DNA from: Bacteroidales bacterium
Lineage (GTDB): Bacteria > Bacteroidota > Bacteroidia > Bacteroidales > UBA932
Reading direction: 5' to 3'
DNA: 38,870 nucleotides
Assembly (NCBI GenBank): GCA_017544005.1
Contig: JAFYEZ010000038.1
Coordinates: 1 to 38,870 of the forward strand
Below, one piece after another: positions 1 through 8,266 of this stretch. The translations under genes were made by a program, and so were the position numbers. Below the pieces are notes generated by a model. That model searched no databases and had not been told where the DNA came from. It saw nothing but the letters and a program-made list of their open reading frames with translations. How positions within the stretch are numbered: the first letter of the stretch is position 1; each line of letters starts with the position of its first letter.

Positions 1-1
1 G

Positions 2-760
2 GCGCTGCACCAGCTGGTGACCGACGGCCGTATCCATCCCGCCCGCATCGAGGAGGTGGTGGAGAAGGTCAAGAAGCAGCTGGAAGACGAGATCATGGAG
101 ACCGGCAAGCGCACCTGTATCGACCTGGGCATCCATGGCCTGCATTCCGAGCTGATCCGTATGATCGGCCGCATGAAATACCGTTCCTCCTATGGCCAGA
201 ACCTGCTGCAGCACTCCCGCGAGGTGGCCAACATCTGCGCGACGATGGCTTCCGAACTGGGCCTGAACCCGAAGGCGGCCAAGCGCGCCGGCCTGCTGCA
301 CGATATCGGCAAGGTCTCCGAAGAGGAGCCCGAACTGCCGCACGCACTGCTGGGCGCCAAGATCGCCGAGAAGTTTAAGGAGAAGCCCGAAATCTGCAAT
401 GCAATCGGGGCGCACCACGAGGAGATGGAGATGAATACGCTGATCGCGCCGCTTGTCCTGGTGGCCGACGCCATTTCCGGCGCCCGACCGGGTGCCCGCC
501 GCGAGGTGGTCGAATCCTACATCAAGCGCCTCAAGGATATGGAAGGCATCGCGCTCTCCTATCCGGGCGTCACCAAGACCTACGCCATCCAGGCCGGCCG
601 TGAGCTGCGCGTGATCGTGGGGGCGGATGCCGTGTCGGATGCGGACTGCGAGCAGCTCTCCGCCGATATCGCCCGCAAGATCCAGGACGAGATGACCTAT
701 CCGGGCCAGATCAAGATTACCGTGATCCGTGAAACCAGAAGCATCGCCTTCGCAAAATAA
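2..760 (+). CDS. rny: Ribonuclease Y, C-terminal part (5' end outside window)
   Basis: This is the C-terminal half of RNase Y, the membrane-anchored endoribonuclease that starts mRNA decay. The frame is open from base 2, so the true start lies upstream; about 252 residues are present of a family length near 510-520. The HD domain is visible: an upstream histidine in LLQHSREVA, the paired HD of LLHDIGK, then GAHHEE and [14 protein letters not shown], all typical of RNase Y. The end (roughly [12 protein letters not shown] followed by a short tail) is the normal family C-terminus. The N-terminal transmembrane segment, coiled coil and KH domain would be off the window. It stops at TAA three bases before the DUF3467 gene, so the two are probably co-transcribed. 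The GTG at base 17 is an internal valine, not a start. Confidence 0.95.
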   Translation, partial: ALHQLVTDGRIHPARIEEVVEKVKKQLEDEIMETGKRTCIDLGIHGLHSELIRMIGRMKYRSSYGQNLLQHSREVANICATMASELGLNPKAAKRAGLLHDIGKVSEEEPELPHALLGAKIAEKFKEKPEICNAIGAHHEEMEMNTLIAPLVLVADAISGARPGARREVVESYIKRLKDMEGIALSYPGVTKTYAIQAGRELRVIVGADAVSDADCEQLSADIARKIQDEMTYPGQIKITVIRETRSIAFAK

Positions 761-763
761 CCG

Positions 764-1063
764 ATGATGGAGAACAAAGTCGATATCGAGTGCCGTCCGG
801 AAGTGCTCCGCGGCCTCTATTCCAACCTGGCGGTGATTACCCACTCCGCCAACGAATTCATCCTGGATTTTGCGCAGATGCTGCCCGGGTATCCCAAGCC
901 CTCGGTCGGCAGCCGCGTCATCATGACGCCGGAACACGCCAAACGCCTGCTGAACGCCCTCTCGGACAATATCCTGAAGTACGAGCAGCAATTCGGCCCC
1001 ATCAAGCTGGACCAGCCCTTCCCCGGCAACCTGCCCCCGATGGGGATGGGCGGCCAGGCCTGA
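764..1063 (+). CDS. DUF3467 domain protein
   Basis: A 99-aa protein matching DUF3467, a small family of unknown function common in Bacteroidetes. The body reads as a compact alpha/beta domain (RGLYSNLAVITHSANEFILDFAQ, then SRVIMTPEHAKRLLNALSDNI) with a Pro/Gly-rich tail. No signal peptide or membrane segment is seen, so it is probably cytoplasmic. It begins with two adjacent ATG codons; the first is chosen because it sits three bases after the rny stop, but the second is equally possible. It meets a convergent small gene at its 3' end, 6 bp apart, with no terminator between them. The family assignment is from recognition; no role can be stated. Confidence 0.85.
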   Translation: MMENKVDIECRPEVLRGLYSNLAVITHSANEFILDFAQMLPGYPKPSVGSRVIMTPEHAKRLLNALSDNILKYEQQFGPIKLDQPFPGNLPPMGMGGQA

Positions 1064-1069
1064 TTCCGA

Positions 1070-1225
1070 CTACTTATTGGAATAGAACTGGAAGCCCCGG
1101 GCGATTCCCGCCACGACGGCCTTCCAGCGGAGAATGATGCCAATCAGGCAGACCAGGCCGATCCAGATGAAGGCCTTGGTCGTGTCGCTCTGCGCCCGGT
1201 ACCATTCCTTGATTCTTTTGAACAT
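1070..1225 (-). CDS. Small single-pass membrane protein (51 aa)
   Basis: A short reading frame of 51 codons beginning MFKRIKEWYRAQSDTTKAF, followed by a hydrophobic stretch (about residues 20-33, IWIGLVCLIGIIL) and a short basic tail ending FQFYSNK. This layout, a positively charged amphipathic N-terminus followed by one membrane helix, supports a real small inner-membrane protein. A TAnnTTTG promoter element lies 22 bases before the ATG on the same strand, and the gene exactly fills the space before the convergent DUF3467 gene. It ends at TAG. The function is unknown. It could be a conserved Bacteroidetes membrane peptide, but I cannot name a family. Confidence 0.7.
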   Translation of the reverse strand: MFKRIKEWYRAQSDTTKAFIWIGLVCLIGIILRWKAVVAGIARGFQFYSNK

Positions 1226-1246
1226 CGTTTTGCGCGTTTGTGTCTG

Positions 1247-1254
1247 CAAAAGTA
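1247..1254 (-). promoter_or_regulatory. Bacteroidetes -7 promoter element (51-aa membrane protein)
   Basis: TACTTTTG on the minus strand matches the Bacteroidetes -7 consensus TAnnTTTG. It lies 21 bp upstream of the small membrane-protein ATG. No clear -33 TTTG was found at the usual spacing. It faces away from the pgi promoter in the same 74-bp spacer. Confidence 0.6.
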
Positions 1255-1267
1255 CGCAAAAAATCGC

Positions 1268-1275
1268 TATCTTTG
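1268..1275 (+). promoter_or_regulatory. Bacteroidetes -7 promoter element (pgi)
   Basis: TATCTTTG matches TAnnTTTG and lies 24 bp before the pgi ATG, giving a short leader. No convincing -33 element is seen. It probably drives the overlapping cluster pgi, addB-like, addA-like and the metallopeptidase-like gene. Confidence 0.65.
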
Positions 1276-1299
1276 TAAGATACCGAAAACCGATGCATT

Positions 1300-2646
1300 A
1301 TGATCAAGACGGACTTTAGCGGATGCCGCCCTTTTGTCGGGCCGCAAACCTACGATGCAGCGCTGCGCAGAGCGCATGAATCCTTCGAAATCCTGGAGGG
1401 CGGCACCGGGGCGGGGCATGATTTCCTCGGCTGGAACTACCTCCCTTCGCAAATTGGCCGGAAGGAACTGAACGAGTATCTTTCCGTGGTGGAGGCGTGG
1501 GTGGCCCTCGAGGTGGAGGTCGTCGTGGTCATCGGTATCGGCGGCTCCTACCTGGGCGCCAAGGCGGCCATCGAGGCGCTGAACCACTCGTTCAGCGACC
1601 TGATCGGCTCGGCCGGCGGCCCGGTCGTCGTCTTTGCCGGGCAGAACCTTTCGGAAGAGTATCTCGCGGAACTGACTGACCTGCTGAAGGTCCGCAGCTG
1701 CGCCACCGTGGTCATCTCCAAATCCGGAACCACCACCGAACCGGCCGTCGCCTTCCGGGTGGTCCGCGACCTGCTCCTGCGAAAGTATGGCCGTGAAGGG
1801 GCCCGGGAGCGGATTGTGGCCATCACGGACGCCCGCAAAGGGGCGCTCAAGGCCTTGGCGGACCGCGAGGGGTACCGCGCTTTCGTGATCCCCGACAATA
1901 TCGGCGGCCGCTACTCGGTGCTGACACCGGTGGGCCTGCTGCCGATCGCCCTCGCCGGCTACGACATCGACGAGTTGGTGCGCGGCGCGCGCGATATGCA
2001 GCGCCTCTGTGCCAAGAATCACGATGACAACCCCGCCATCCAATATGCCGCCATGCGCAATGCGCTCTACGAGAGCGGAAAAGATATAGAACTGCTGGCC
2101 AGTTTCCACCCGCGGCTGCGCAGTTTCGCCGAATGGTGGAAGCAGCTCTTCGGAGAGTCCGAGGGGAAGCAGGGGAAGGGAATCTTCCCGGCCTCCGTGC
2201 TCTATACGACCGATCTCCACTCGATGGGACAGTATGTCCAGCAGGGCAGGAGGAACCTCTTTGAAACCGTCATTGCTGTGGAGAAGAGCCGCCGGGAGCT
2301 GCTGATCGAGCGGGATGCGGACGATCTGGACGGCCTGAACTATCTCGCCGGCCAATCGGTAGAGCACTGCAACCGGATGGCCGCGGCCGGAACGCGCTTT
2401 GCGCACGTGGACGGCGGCGTCCCGAATATGCAGATTACCATCCGCCAGGTGGACGAGTACAGCCTGGGCCAGCTCTTCTACTTCTTTGAGAAAGCCTGCG
2501 GAATCAGCGCTTATATGCTGGGAGTCAATCCCTTTGACCAGCCCGGCGTGGAAGATTACAAACAGAATATGTTCGCCCTGCTCGGCAAGCCCGGTTACGA
2601 AGAACAGGGGGCGAAGCTCCAGACCCGACTCGCTGAAGAAGAATGA
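1300..2646 (+). CDS. pgi: Glucose-6-phosphate isomerase
   Basis: Interconverts glucose-6-phosphate and fructose-6-phosphate in cytoplasmic glycolysis and gluconeogenesis. At 448 aa it matches the short bacterial form (about 445-450 aa). Visible family signatures: [11 protein letters not shown] at residues 79-89 and SKSGTTTEP at 140-148 (sugar-phosphate binding), [12 protein letters not shown] at 201-212 (PGI signature), QLFGESEGK at 282-290 with the catalytic glutamate region, the DLHSMGQY histidine near 307, and the C-terminal lysine in EDYKQNMF. The ATG follows a TAnnTTTG promoter. The stop overlaps the next gene in an ATGA, suggesting translational coupling to the nuclease gene, although the functions are unrelated. 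Nothing is missing. Confidence 0.97.
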   Translation: MIKTDFSGCRPFVGPQTYDAALRRAHESFEILEGGTGAGHDFLGWNYLPSQIGRKELNEYLSVVEAWVALEVEVVVVIGIGGSYLGAKAAIEALNHSFSDLIGSAGGPVVVFAGQNLSEEYLAELTDLLKVRSCATVVISKSGTTTEPAVAFRVVRDLLLRKYGREGARERIVAITDARKGALKALADREGYRAFVIPDNIGGRYSVLTPVGLLPIALAGYDIDELVRGARDMQRLCAKNHDDNPAIQYAAMRNALYESGKDIELLASFHPRLRSFAEWWKQLFGESEGKQGKGIFPASVLYTTDLHSMGQYVQQGRRNLFETVIAVEKSRRELLIERDADDLDGLNYLAGQSVEHCNRMAAAGTRFAHVDGGVPNMQITIRQVDEYSLGQLFYFFEKACGISAYMLGVNPFDQPGVEDYKQNMFALLGKPGYEEQGAKLQTRLAEEE

Positions 2647-5480
2647 CGCGCTTTCTGGAACAGATTGCCCGGGCCTACTATGCCGAGGCGGGCGCGGAAC
2701 TGGGAGAGTACTGCTTTGTCTTCCCCAACCGGCGTTCCGCCCTCTTTTTCAGCAAATACCTGGGCCAGGCGGCTGGAAAACCCGTTTTTTCACCCCGCCT
2801 GCTGACCATCAACGACCTGATGACCGATCTCTCGGGCCTGCGCCCGGTGGACAAGATCGGTGCGCTCTACAAACTCTATCGCAACTATGCCGCCCTGATG
2901 TGGCCCGGCGAGGAGCCGAAGGAGCGCTTTGACGAGTTTGTCTATTGGGGCGACGTGCTGCTGGGGGATTTCGACGACGTGGACAAATACCTCGTGGACG
3001 CCAGCCGTCTCTTCAGTAACATCAGTGACCTGAAGGAGATCGATGCGGGTTATGATTATCTCTCGGACGAACAGGTGGCGGCCATCAAGGAGTTCTGGAC
3101 CGATTTCCTCAGCCGGAGCGGCAGCAAGATGAACGCTGCCGAACCGCTGGACAAAAAACACCTCTTCCGGACCACCTGGCGGATACTCTATCCGCTCTAT
3201 GAAGCCTTCCGGAAGGAGCTTCTGGCGGAAAATACCGGCTATGAAGGCATGATTTACCGCCGTGTGGCGGAGACGCTCAGCTGCGAAGGCACCGAAGGGG
3301 AGGCGCTCGTGGCACGGCTGGGCCGTTACCGCCGGATTGTCTTCGTGGGACTCAACGCGCTCAATGCGTGTGAGAAGGTGCTCCTCGGCACAATCCGGGA
3401 TCGTCTGAAAGGCGACTTTTATTGGGATTTCGAGGATGCGCGCACCTGCGATCCGGCCAACAAGTCCTCGCTCTTCCTGCGCGACAATACCCGGGACTAT
3501 CCTTCAAAATATACCCTCGCGACCTCGCTGCCTGCCGAGCAGACCTTCCGCACGATTTCCGTTTCGTCCGGAGTCGCTCAGACCTTTGTGGCCGGCAACC
3601 TGCTGCAGGAGATGGCGCAGGAGGCGGGTTTTGATCCGCTCGAGACGGCGGTGGTCCTGCCCGACGAGCGGCTGCTCCTGCCGATGCTGGGTGCCGTGCC
3701 CGATACCCTCTCCGAGATCAATGTGACGATGGGATTCCCGCTCGCCCAGAGCAATGCGGCCACCTTTGTCTCGTTCCTCGAGCGGCTCCACCGCAACAAA
3801 CGGGTGACCGAGGGCAACTGCACCTTCTACTACCGGGACGTCGTCGCCCTGCTGAACCATCCCTTCCTGGCGGAGGGAGAAAGGGGACATGAGCTGATGG
3901 CGGAGATCTCCCGGCAGAATCTGATTTATGTGGAGGATTCACTCTTGGCGGAGGGCCTTTTCGCGCTGGTTTTCAAGGATGTGCCGGATGCGGCGCAATT
4001 GCCTGACTATCAGATTGCCATCCTGGATGCCGTCGCCCCGGGGCTCTCTCCGGTGGACCGCGAGTTCGTCAGCCACCTGCGCGCCGCCGTGCTGCGTCTG
4101 CAGTCCCTGGCGGTGCCGATGGAGCCCAAGACCTATTACCGGCTGCTCGGCCAGCTCCTGAGCGTGATTTCCATCCCCTTCCGGGGCGAACCGCTCTCCG
4201 GCCTGCAGATCATGGGACCGCTCGAGACGCGGGCACTCGACTTCAAGAACGTCATCATCCTCTCGGTCAACGAGGGGGTCTTTCCGAAGCGCTCGGTGAG
4301 CGGTTCGTTCATTCCGTCCAACCTGCGCCTCGGATTCGGCTTGCCGGGCTACGAGTTCCAGGACGCCCTTTCTTCCTATTATTTCTACCGCAGCATTGCG
4401 CGGGCGGAGCGGATATTCCTGTTGTACGATTCCCGCACGGAAGGCTTGCAGACCGGGGAGCCGAGCCGTTTCATCAAGCAGTTGAAGTACCATTACGGCG
4501 TCAATCTCAATCCCTGCGACGCGCCGCTTCCGCTGAAAACCGACGGCACGGGGGAGGGCCCCATCGTCAAGGAGAAGACCCCCGAGGTGCTCTCGCGCCT
4601 GCGGGAGCGCTTTGTGCTGCGCAATGCCGAAGGAAGGCGCAAGCCCTTCTCGGCCTCGGCACTCAATACCTACCTGGACTGCCCGGTGCGCTTCTACTAC
4701 CAGTATGTGGAGCGGGTGGAGGAGGCCGACGAGGTGACGGAGGAACTCGATGCCAGCCTGTTCGGTTCCGTCTTCCACAAGGTGATGGAACTGCTCTACC
4801 GGCCCTATGGGGGGCAGGAACTCTCCGCGGCGCAGATTGCCGCCCTTTCGGCGGACGAGGCGCACATCAAGCGGCTGATTCTGGATGCTTTCGCATCGGA
4901 GGCCAAGATTAAGTCGCTTCGCGGGAAAAATCTGATTCTGAATGAATTGCTCCTGACCTTCGTGAAGGAGGTGCTCCGGCGCGACGCGGCGGCCGCTCCC
5001 TTCCGTCTGCAGGAGACGGAGGATCATCATTATGCCACCCTTGCGCTGGAGGGGGGAGAAACCGTGGATCTGACCGGCGTGATTGACCGCTGGGATATCC
5101 GGGGCGGAAAGCCCTGGATCTGGGATTATAAGACCGGCTCCCTCGACAGCAAGGTGGGCGGCGATTTCGACAAGATGTTCGCCGTGGAGGGAAAGGATCG
5201 CCCGACCATCTCGCTCCAGCTCTATCTCTACGCCCTGCTGGCGTTGGAAGAGAATCCCAAGCTGGCGGTGAGCGACCTGTGCCTGGGCATCTACAGCCTG
5301 CGCTCGATTTTCAACGACAAAAAGGCCGTCTATTCGCTGACCCTTTCCCAGCCCCTGCTGGAGGAATTCCGCGCGAGGCTGAAACGGCTCATCGCCGAAA
5401 TCCTGGACCCGGCGGTGCCCTTTACGGCGCACGATCCCAAGTGCGATTACTGTGACTTTAAAATCCTGTGCGGCAAATGA
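2643..5480 (+). CDS. AddB-like PD-(D/E)XK nuclease subunit
   Basis: A 945-aa protein resembling AddB, the second subunit of AddAB-type helicase-nucleases that process DNA double-strand ends for recombination. The first two thirds look like a degenerate UvrD-type fold. The C-terminal nuclease domain starts near residue 670 ([12 protein letters not shown]) and shows the PD-(D/E)XK pieces: [19 protein letters not shown] and WIWDYKTG. Cys680 together with Cys934, Cys937 and Cys943 forms the C...CxxCx5C set that holds an iron-sulfur cluster in AddB and Cas4-like nucleases. It overlaps pgi by ATGA upstream and the AddA-like gene by ATGA downstream, fitting two subunits made together. Similarity to AddB is at domain level, so no symbol is given. 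Confidence 0.9.
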   Translation: MTRFLEQIARAYYAEAGAELGEYCFVFPNRRSALFFSKYLGQAAGKPVFSPRLLTINDLMTDLSGLRPVDKIGALYKLYRNYAALMWPGEEPKERFDEFVYWGDVLLGDFDDVDKYLVDASRLFSNISDLKEIDAGYDYLSDEQVAAIKEFWTDFLSRSGSKMNAAEPLDKKHLFRTTWRILYPLYEAFRKELLAENTGYEGMIYRRVAETLSCEGTEGEALVARLGRYRRIVFVGLNALNACEKVLLGTIRDRLKGDFYWDFEDARTCDPANKSSLFLRDNTRDYPSKYTLATSLPAEQTFRTISVSSGVAQTFVAGNLLQEMAQEAGFDPLETAVVLPDERLLLPMLGAVPDTLSEINVTMGFPLAQSNAATFVSFLERLHRNKRVTEGNCTFYYRDVVALLNHPFLAEGERGHELMAEISRQNLIYVEDSLLAEGLFALVFKDVPDAAQLPDYQIAILDAVAPGLSPVDREFVSHLRAAVLRLQSLAVPMEPKTYYRLLGQLLSVISIPFRGEPLSGLQIMGPLETRALDFKNVIILSVNEGVFPKRSVSGSFIPSNLRLGFGLPGYEFQDALSSYYFYRSIARAERIFLLYDSRTEGLQTGEPSRFIKQLKYHYGVNLNPCDAPLPLKTDGTGEGPIVKEKTPEVLSRLRERFVLRNAEGRRKPFSASALNTYLDCPVRFYYQYVERVEEADEVTEELDASLFGSVFHKVMELLYRPYGGQELSAAQIAALSADEAHIKRLILDAFASEAKIKSLRGKNLILNELLLTFVKEVLRRDAAAAPFRLQETEDHHYATLALEGGETVDLTGVIDRWDIRGGKPWIWDYKTGSLDSKVGGDFDKMFAVEGKDRPTISLQLYLYALLALEENPKLAVSDLCLGIYSLRSIFNDKKAVYSLTLSQPLLEEFRARLKRLIAEILDPAVPFTAHDPKCDYCDFKILCGK

Positions 5481-8266
5481 ATACGTTAGAAATCATCAAG
5501 GCCTCCGCCGGCAGCGGAAAGACTTGGACGCTCGCACGGGAATACATCAACCTGCTGGTGCCCGCCGACGGGCAGCCCTTCGATCCGCAGGCCTTCCGCC
5601 ACATTCTGGCCGTCACCTTCACCAACAAGGCCACCGAGGAGATGAAGAGCCGGATTATCGAAGAGCTGCATAAACTGGCCACCGTCCCGGACTATCCGTA
5701 CCCGGCGCCCGGCCAGCATCCGACGCCCCTGATGCGCAAGCGGGCCGCCCTGGCGCTCACCGCCATTCTGCACGACTACGCCTCCTTCTCGGTCAGCACG
5801 ATCGACCGTTTCTTCCAGACGGTGCTGCGCGCCTTTGCCCGGGAAATCAACCAGTATGCCTCCTACAAGGTGGAACTGGACCGGAATGCCGTCCTCCAGC
5901 AGGCGGTGGACCGGATGCTCGCTTCGCTCGACGAGGCGGGGAGTGCGGACCTCCTGCAGTGGCTTACCGATTATTCGATTGGCCAGATCAGCAACGGCAA
6001 ACAGTGGGATATCTCCGCTCCGCTCTTTGAGATCTGCGGCCTTCTGACCGATGAGGAGTTCCTGCGGCTGCGCCGTCAATTTGGAGCGCATCTGTGGGAG
6101 CGGGAGACGATCGCCCGCTTCCAGCAGAAGCTCGAGGGAATCATTTCTTCTAAAGAATCTAAAGATAAAATAAAGACTGCCAAGCAGTTGCGGGAGAATA
6201 TCTGGCTGCTGGGCATCGTGTCGGACCTCTATTACCACCTGACCTCCCTCCTGAAGGAGAACAACCTGGTGCTGCTCTCTGAAACGACGGATGTCCTGAG
6301 CCGCATTATCGACGGCAGCGACACGCCCTTCATTTATGAAAAGGTGGGAACCCGTTACGACCATTTTATGCTCGACGAGTTCCAGGATACTTCGCGGCTG
6401 CAGTGGGAGAATCTCCGGCCGCTGCTCAAGGACGGTATCGACCGCGCCGAGGGTTCGCTCGTGGTGGGGGACATCAAACAGAGTATCTACCGCTGGCGGG
6501 GCTCCGACCTGCGGTTGCTGCACAGCGAGGTCGGGAAACTCCTGCCGGATCCGGCGAAGCACATCCACAGCAAACAGGGGAACTGGCGCAGCACGGAGAC
6601 CGTCATCCGCTTCAACAATGCCTTCTTTGAGCGGATTGGCGATCTGGTGGAGAAACTGGACAAGACCCGGCCCTTCGCGCCGGCTATTCGCGATTATTAC
6701 AGCGATGTGGCCCAGACGGTTGCCCGGGGCTCAAATCGAAACGCAGGTTATGTCCGCGTCGAATTCCTTGACCGCGGAGACAAGAAGGAGGGAACGGCCT
6801 GGGACGACCAGGTGCTCGAGCGGCTCCCGGCATTCATGGAGGAACTCTCGCAGCGCTATCCCCGCTATTCGGACATCGCCTTTCTGGTGCGCACGAATGA
6901 GGAAGGCGGCCAGATTGCGGAGCGGCTCCTGTCGCTGGGCTATCCGGTGGTGACCGAGGATTCCCTCGCGCTGGGCTCCTGCCTGAGCGTGAAGCGGCTC
7001 GCCGCGTTGCTCACCTTCCTGTGCGATCCTTCCAATTCCGTGAACCTCACCCTGATGCAGGGGCTCTTCGATACCATCCCGCAGCTTTCGCGCGCGGCGG
7101 GCGACTCCGATTCGCTCTACGAGATCTGCGACTCGCTGCTGCGCAACTATTTGCCGGAGATTCCCGCCGGCGACCAGCCTTTCCTCTTTGCCTTCCTCGA
7201 CGAGGTCATTGCCTACACCGACAAGTTCGGATCGAACCTGCCGGGCTTCGTGGAGTGGTGGAAGCGTACGGGTGCCACCAAGAAGATTTCCGCGCCCAAG
7301 CGCGACGACGCCGTGACGGTAATGACCATCCATAAATCCAAAGGGCTGGATTTTGAAGTGGTGGTTTTGCCCTTCTTCGACGAAGCGCTCTCGTCCGGCA
7401 ACCCCATCCTCTGGTGTGAGCCGGAAGGCGATTTTGCAGAGATTCAGTTGGTTCCGCTCAAGTCCAAGGAAGACCTGGCTGCCACGGAATTCCGCGACGC
7501 CTATGAAGAGGAAAAAAAGATGCAGTGCCTGGATGCCATCAACACGGCCTATGTGGCGATGACCCGCGCCGTGCAGGAGATGTATCTCTTTGCTCCGGTT
7601 CCCCGGTATCAGGGAGACAAACTCCACGCCGGAGGGAATGCCGTCTCCACGCTGCTCTATTTCCACCTGTTCCCGGATCACAGGAACGAGCCGGATGTGG
7701 CGGAATTCGGCCTGAAGAGCTGTGGCATCCCGCCCAAGACTTCCGGCGAGAGCCTGCCTCCGGTGGCCTACCGCAGTGCGCCCTATGGCGACCGGCTCCG
7801 GCTTTCGCTCAAGGGAGGCGACGACGATGAGCGGGCGGAGGGGGTCCGCCGCCACGAGATCCTCTCGCGCATCGATACGGTGGAGGACCTTCCCCGGGCG
7901 CTTCAATCCGCGCTGGGCGACGGCCTGATTTCCGCCGCCGAACTGCCGCAGGTGCAGGAGCAATTCGAGCATCTGCTCGCTTCGGTGGCCGGCCGCCACT
8001 GGTTCGACGGAACCTACCGGCCGCTCAACGAAATCACCATCGTGGATGAAAAGGGCGAAATTCACCGGCCGGACCGCGTGCTGGTGGAGAAGGACAAGCC
8101 GCTGGGGCAGGGGACAGCCCTCGTGATTGATTACAAGTTCGGCGCGCGGCGGGAAGCATACCGCCGTCAGATCCGACGTTATATGAAACTCCTTTCGCAA
8201 ATGGGCTATCGCGACGTACGCGGTACGCTCTGGTATTGTCATGAAACAGCAGAAGATGTCGATTAA
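5477..8266 (+). CDS. AddA-like UvrD helicase / exonuclease
   Basis: The helicase-nuclease partner of the preceding AddB-like protein. The start chosen is the ATG in the ATGA overlap; a GTG nine bases upstream is possible but less likely. Superfamily 1 motifs are all present: Walker A ASAGSGKT (9-16), AVTFTNKATEEMK, STIDRFFQ, DEFQDTS with Walker B at 300-304, GDIKQSIYRWRG, NWRST, TIHKSKGLDFE (617-626) and AYVAMTRA. The C-terminal end carries a nuclease-like VIDYKFG (Asp885, Lys887), as in AddA. At 929 aa it is shorter than a typical AddA (over 1,100 aa). The pair probably resects DNA ends; whether it recognises a Chi-like site cannot be told. Its 3' end overlaps the next gene by 26 bp. Confidence 0.92.
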   Translation: MNTLEIIKASAGSGKTWTLAREYINLLVPADGQPFDPQAFRHILAVTFTNKATEEMKSRIIEELHKLATVPDYPYPAPGQHPTPLMRKRAALALTAILHDYASFSVSTIDRFFQTVLRAFAREINQYASYKVELDRNAVLQQAVDRMLASLDEAGSADLLQWLTDYSIGQISNGKQWDISAPLFEICGLLTDEEFLRLRRQFGAHLWERETIARFQQKLEGIISSKESKDKIKTAKQLRENIWLLGIVSDLYYHLTSLLKENNLVLLSETTDVLSRIIDGSDTPFIYEKVGTRYDHFMLDEFQDTSRLQWENLRPLLKDGIDRAEGSLVVGDIKQSIYRWRGSDLRLLHSEVGKLLPDPAKHIHSKQGNWRSTETVIRFNNAFFERIGDLVEKLDKTRPFAPAIRDYYSDVAQTVARGSNRNAGYVRVEFLDRGDKKEGTAWDDQVLERLPAFMEELSQRYPRYSDIAFLVRTNEEGGQIAERLLSLGYPVVTEDSLALGSCLSVKRLAALLTFLCDPSNSVNLTLMQGLFDTIPQLSRAAGDSDSLYEICDSLLRNYLPEIPAGDQPFLFAFLDEVIAYTDKFGSNLPGFVEWWKRTGATKKISAPKRDDAVTVMTIHKSKGLDFEVVVLPFFDEALSSGNPILWCEPEGDFAEIQLVPLKSKEDLAATEFRDAYEEEKKMQCLDAINTAYVAMTRAVQEMYLFAPVPRYQGDKLHAGGNAVSTLLYFHLFPDHRNEPDVAEFGLKSCGIPPKTSGESLPPVAYRSAPYGDRLRLSLKGGDDDERAEGVRRHEILSRIDTVEDLPRALQSALGDGLISAAELPQVQEQFEHLLASVAGRHWFDGTYRPLNEITIVDEKGEIHRPDRVLVEKDKPLGQGTALVIDYKFGARREAYRRQIRRYMKLLSQMGYRDVRGTLWYCHETAEDVD

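Noticed and set aside
3939-5432. 497-codon open frame on the minus strand inside the AddB-like gene
   Set aside because: It is a shadow of a GC-rich gene. The plus frame has the nuclease motifs and operon overlaps; the minus frame has only His/Gln/Gly-rich antisense composition.
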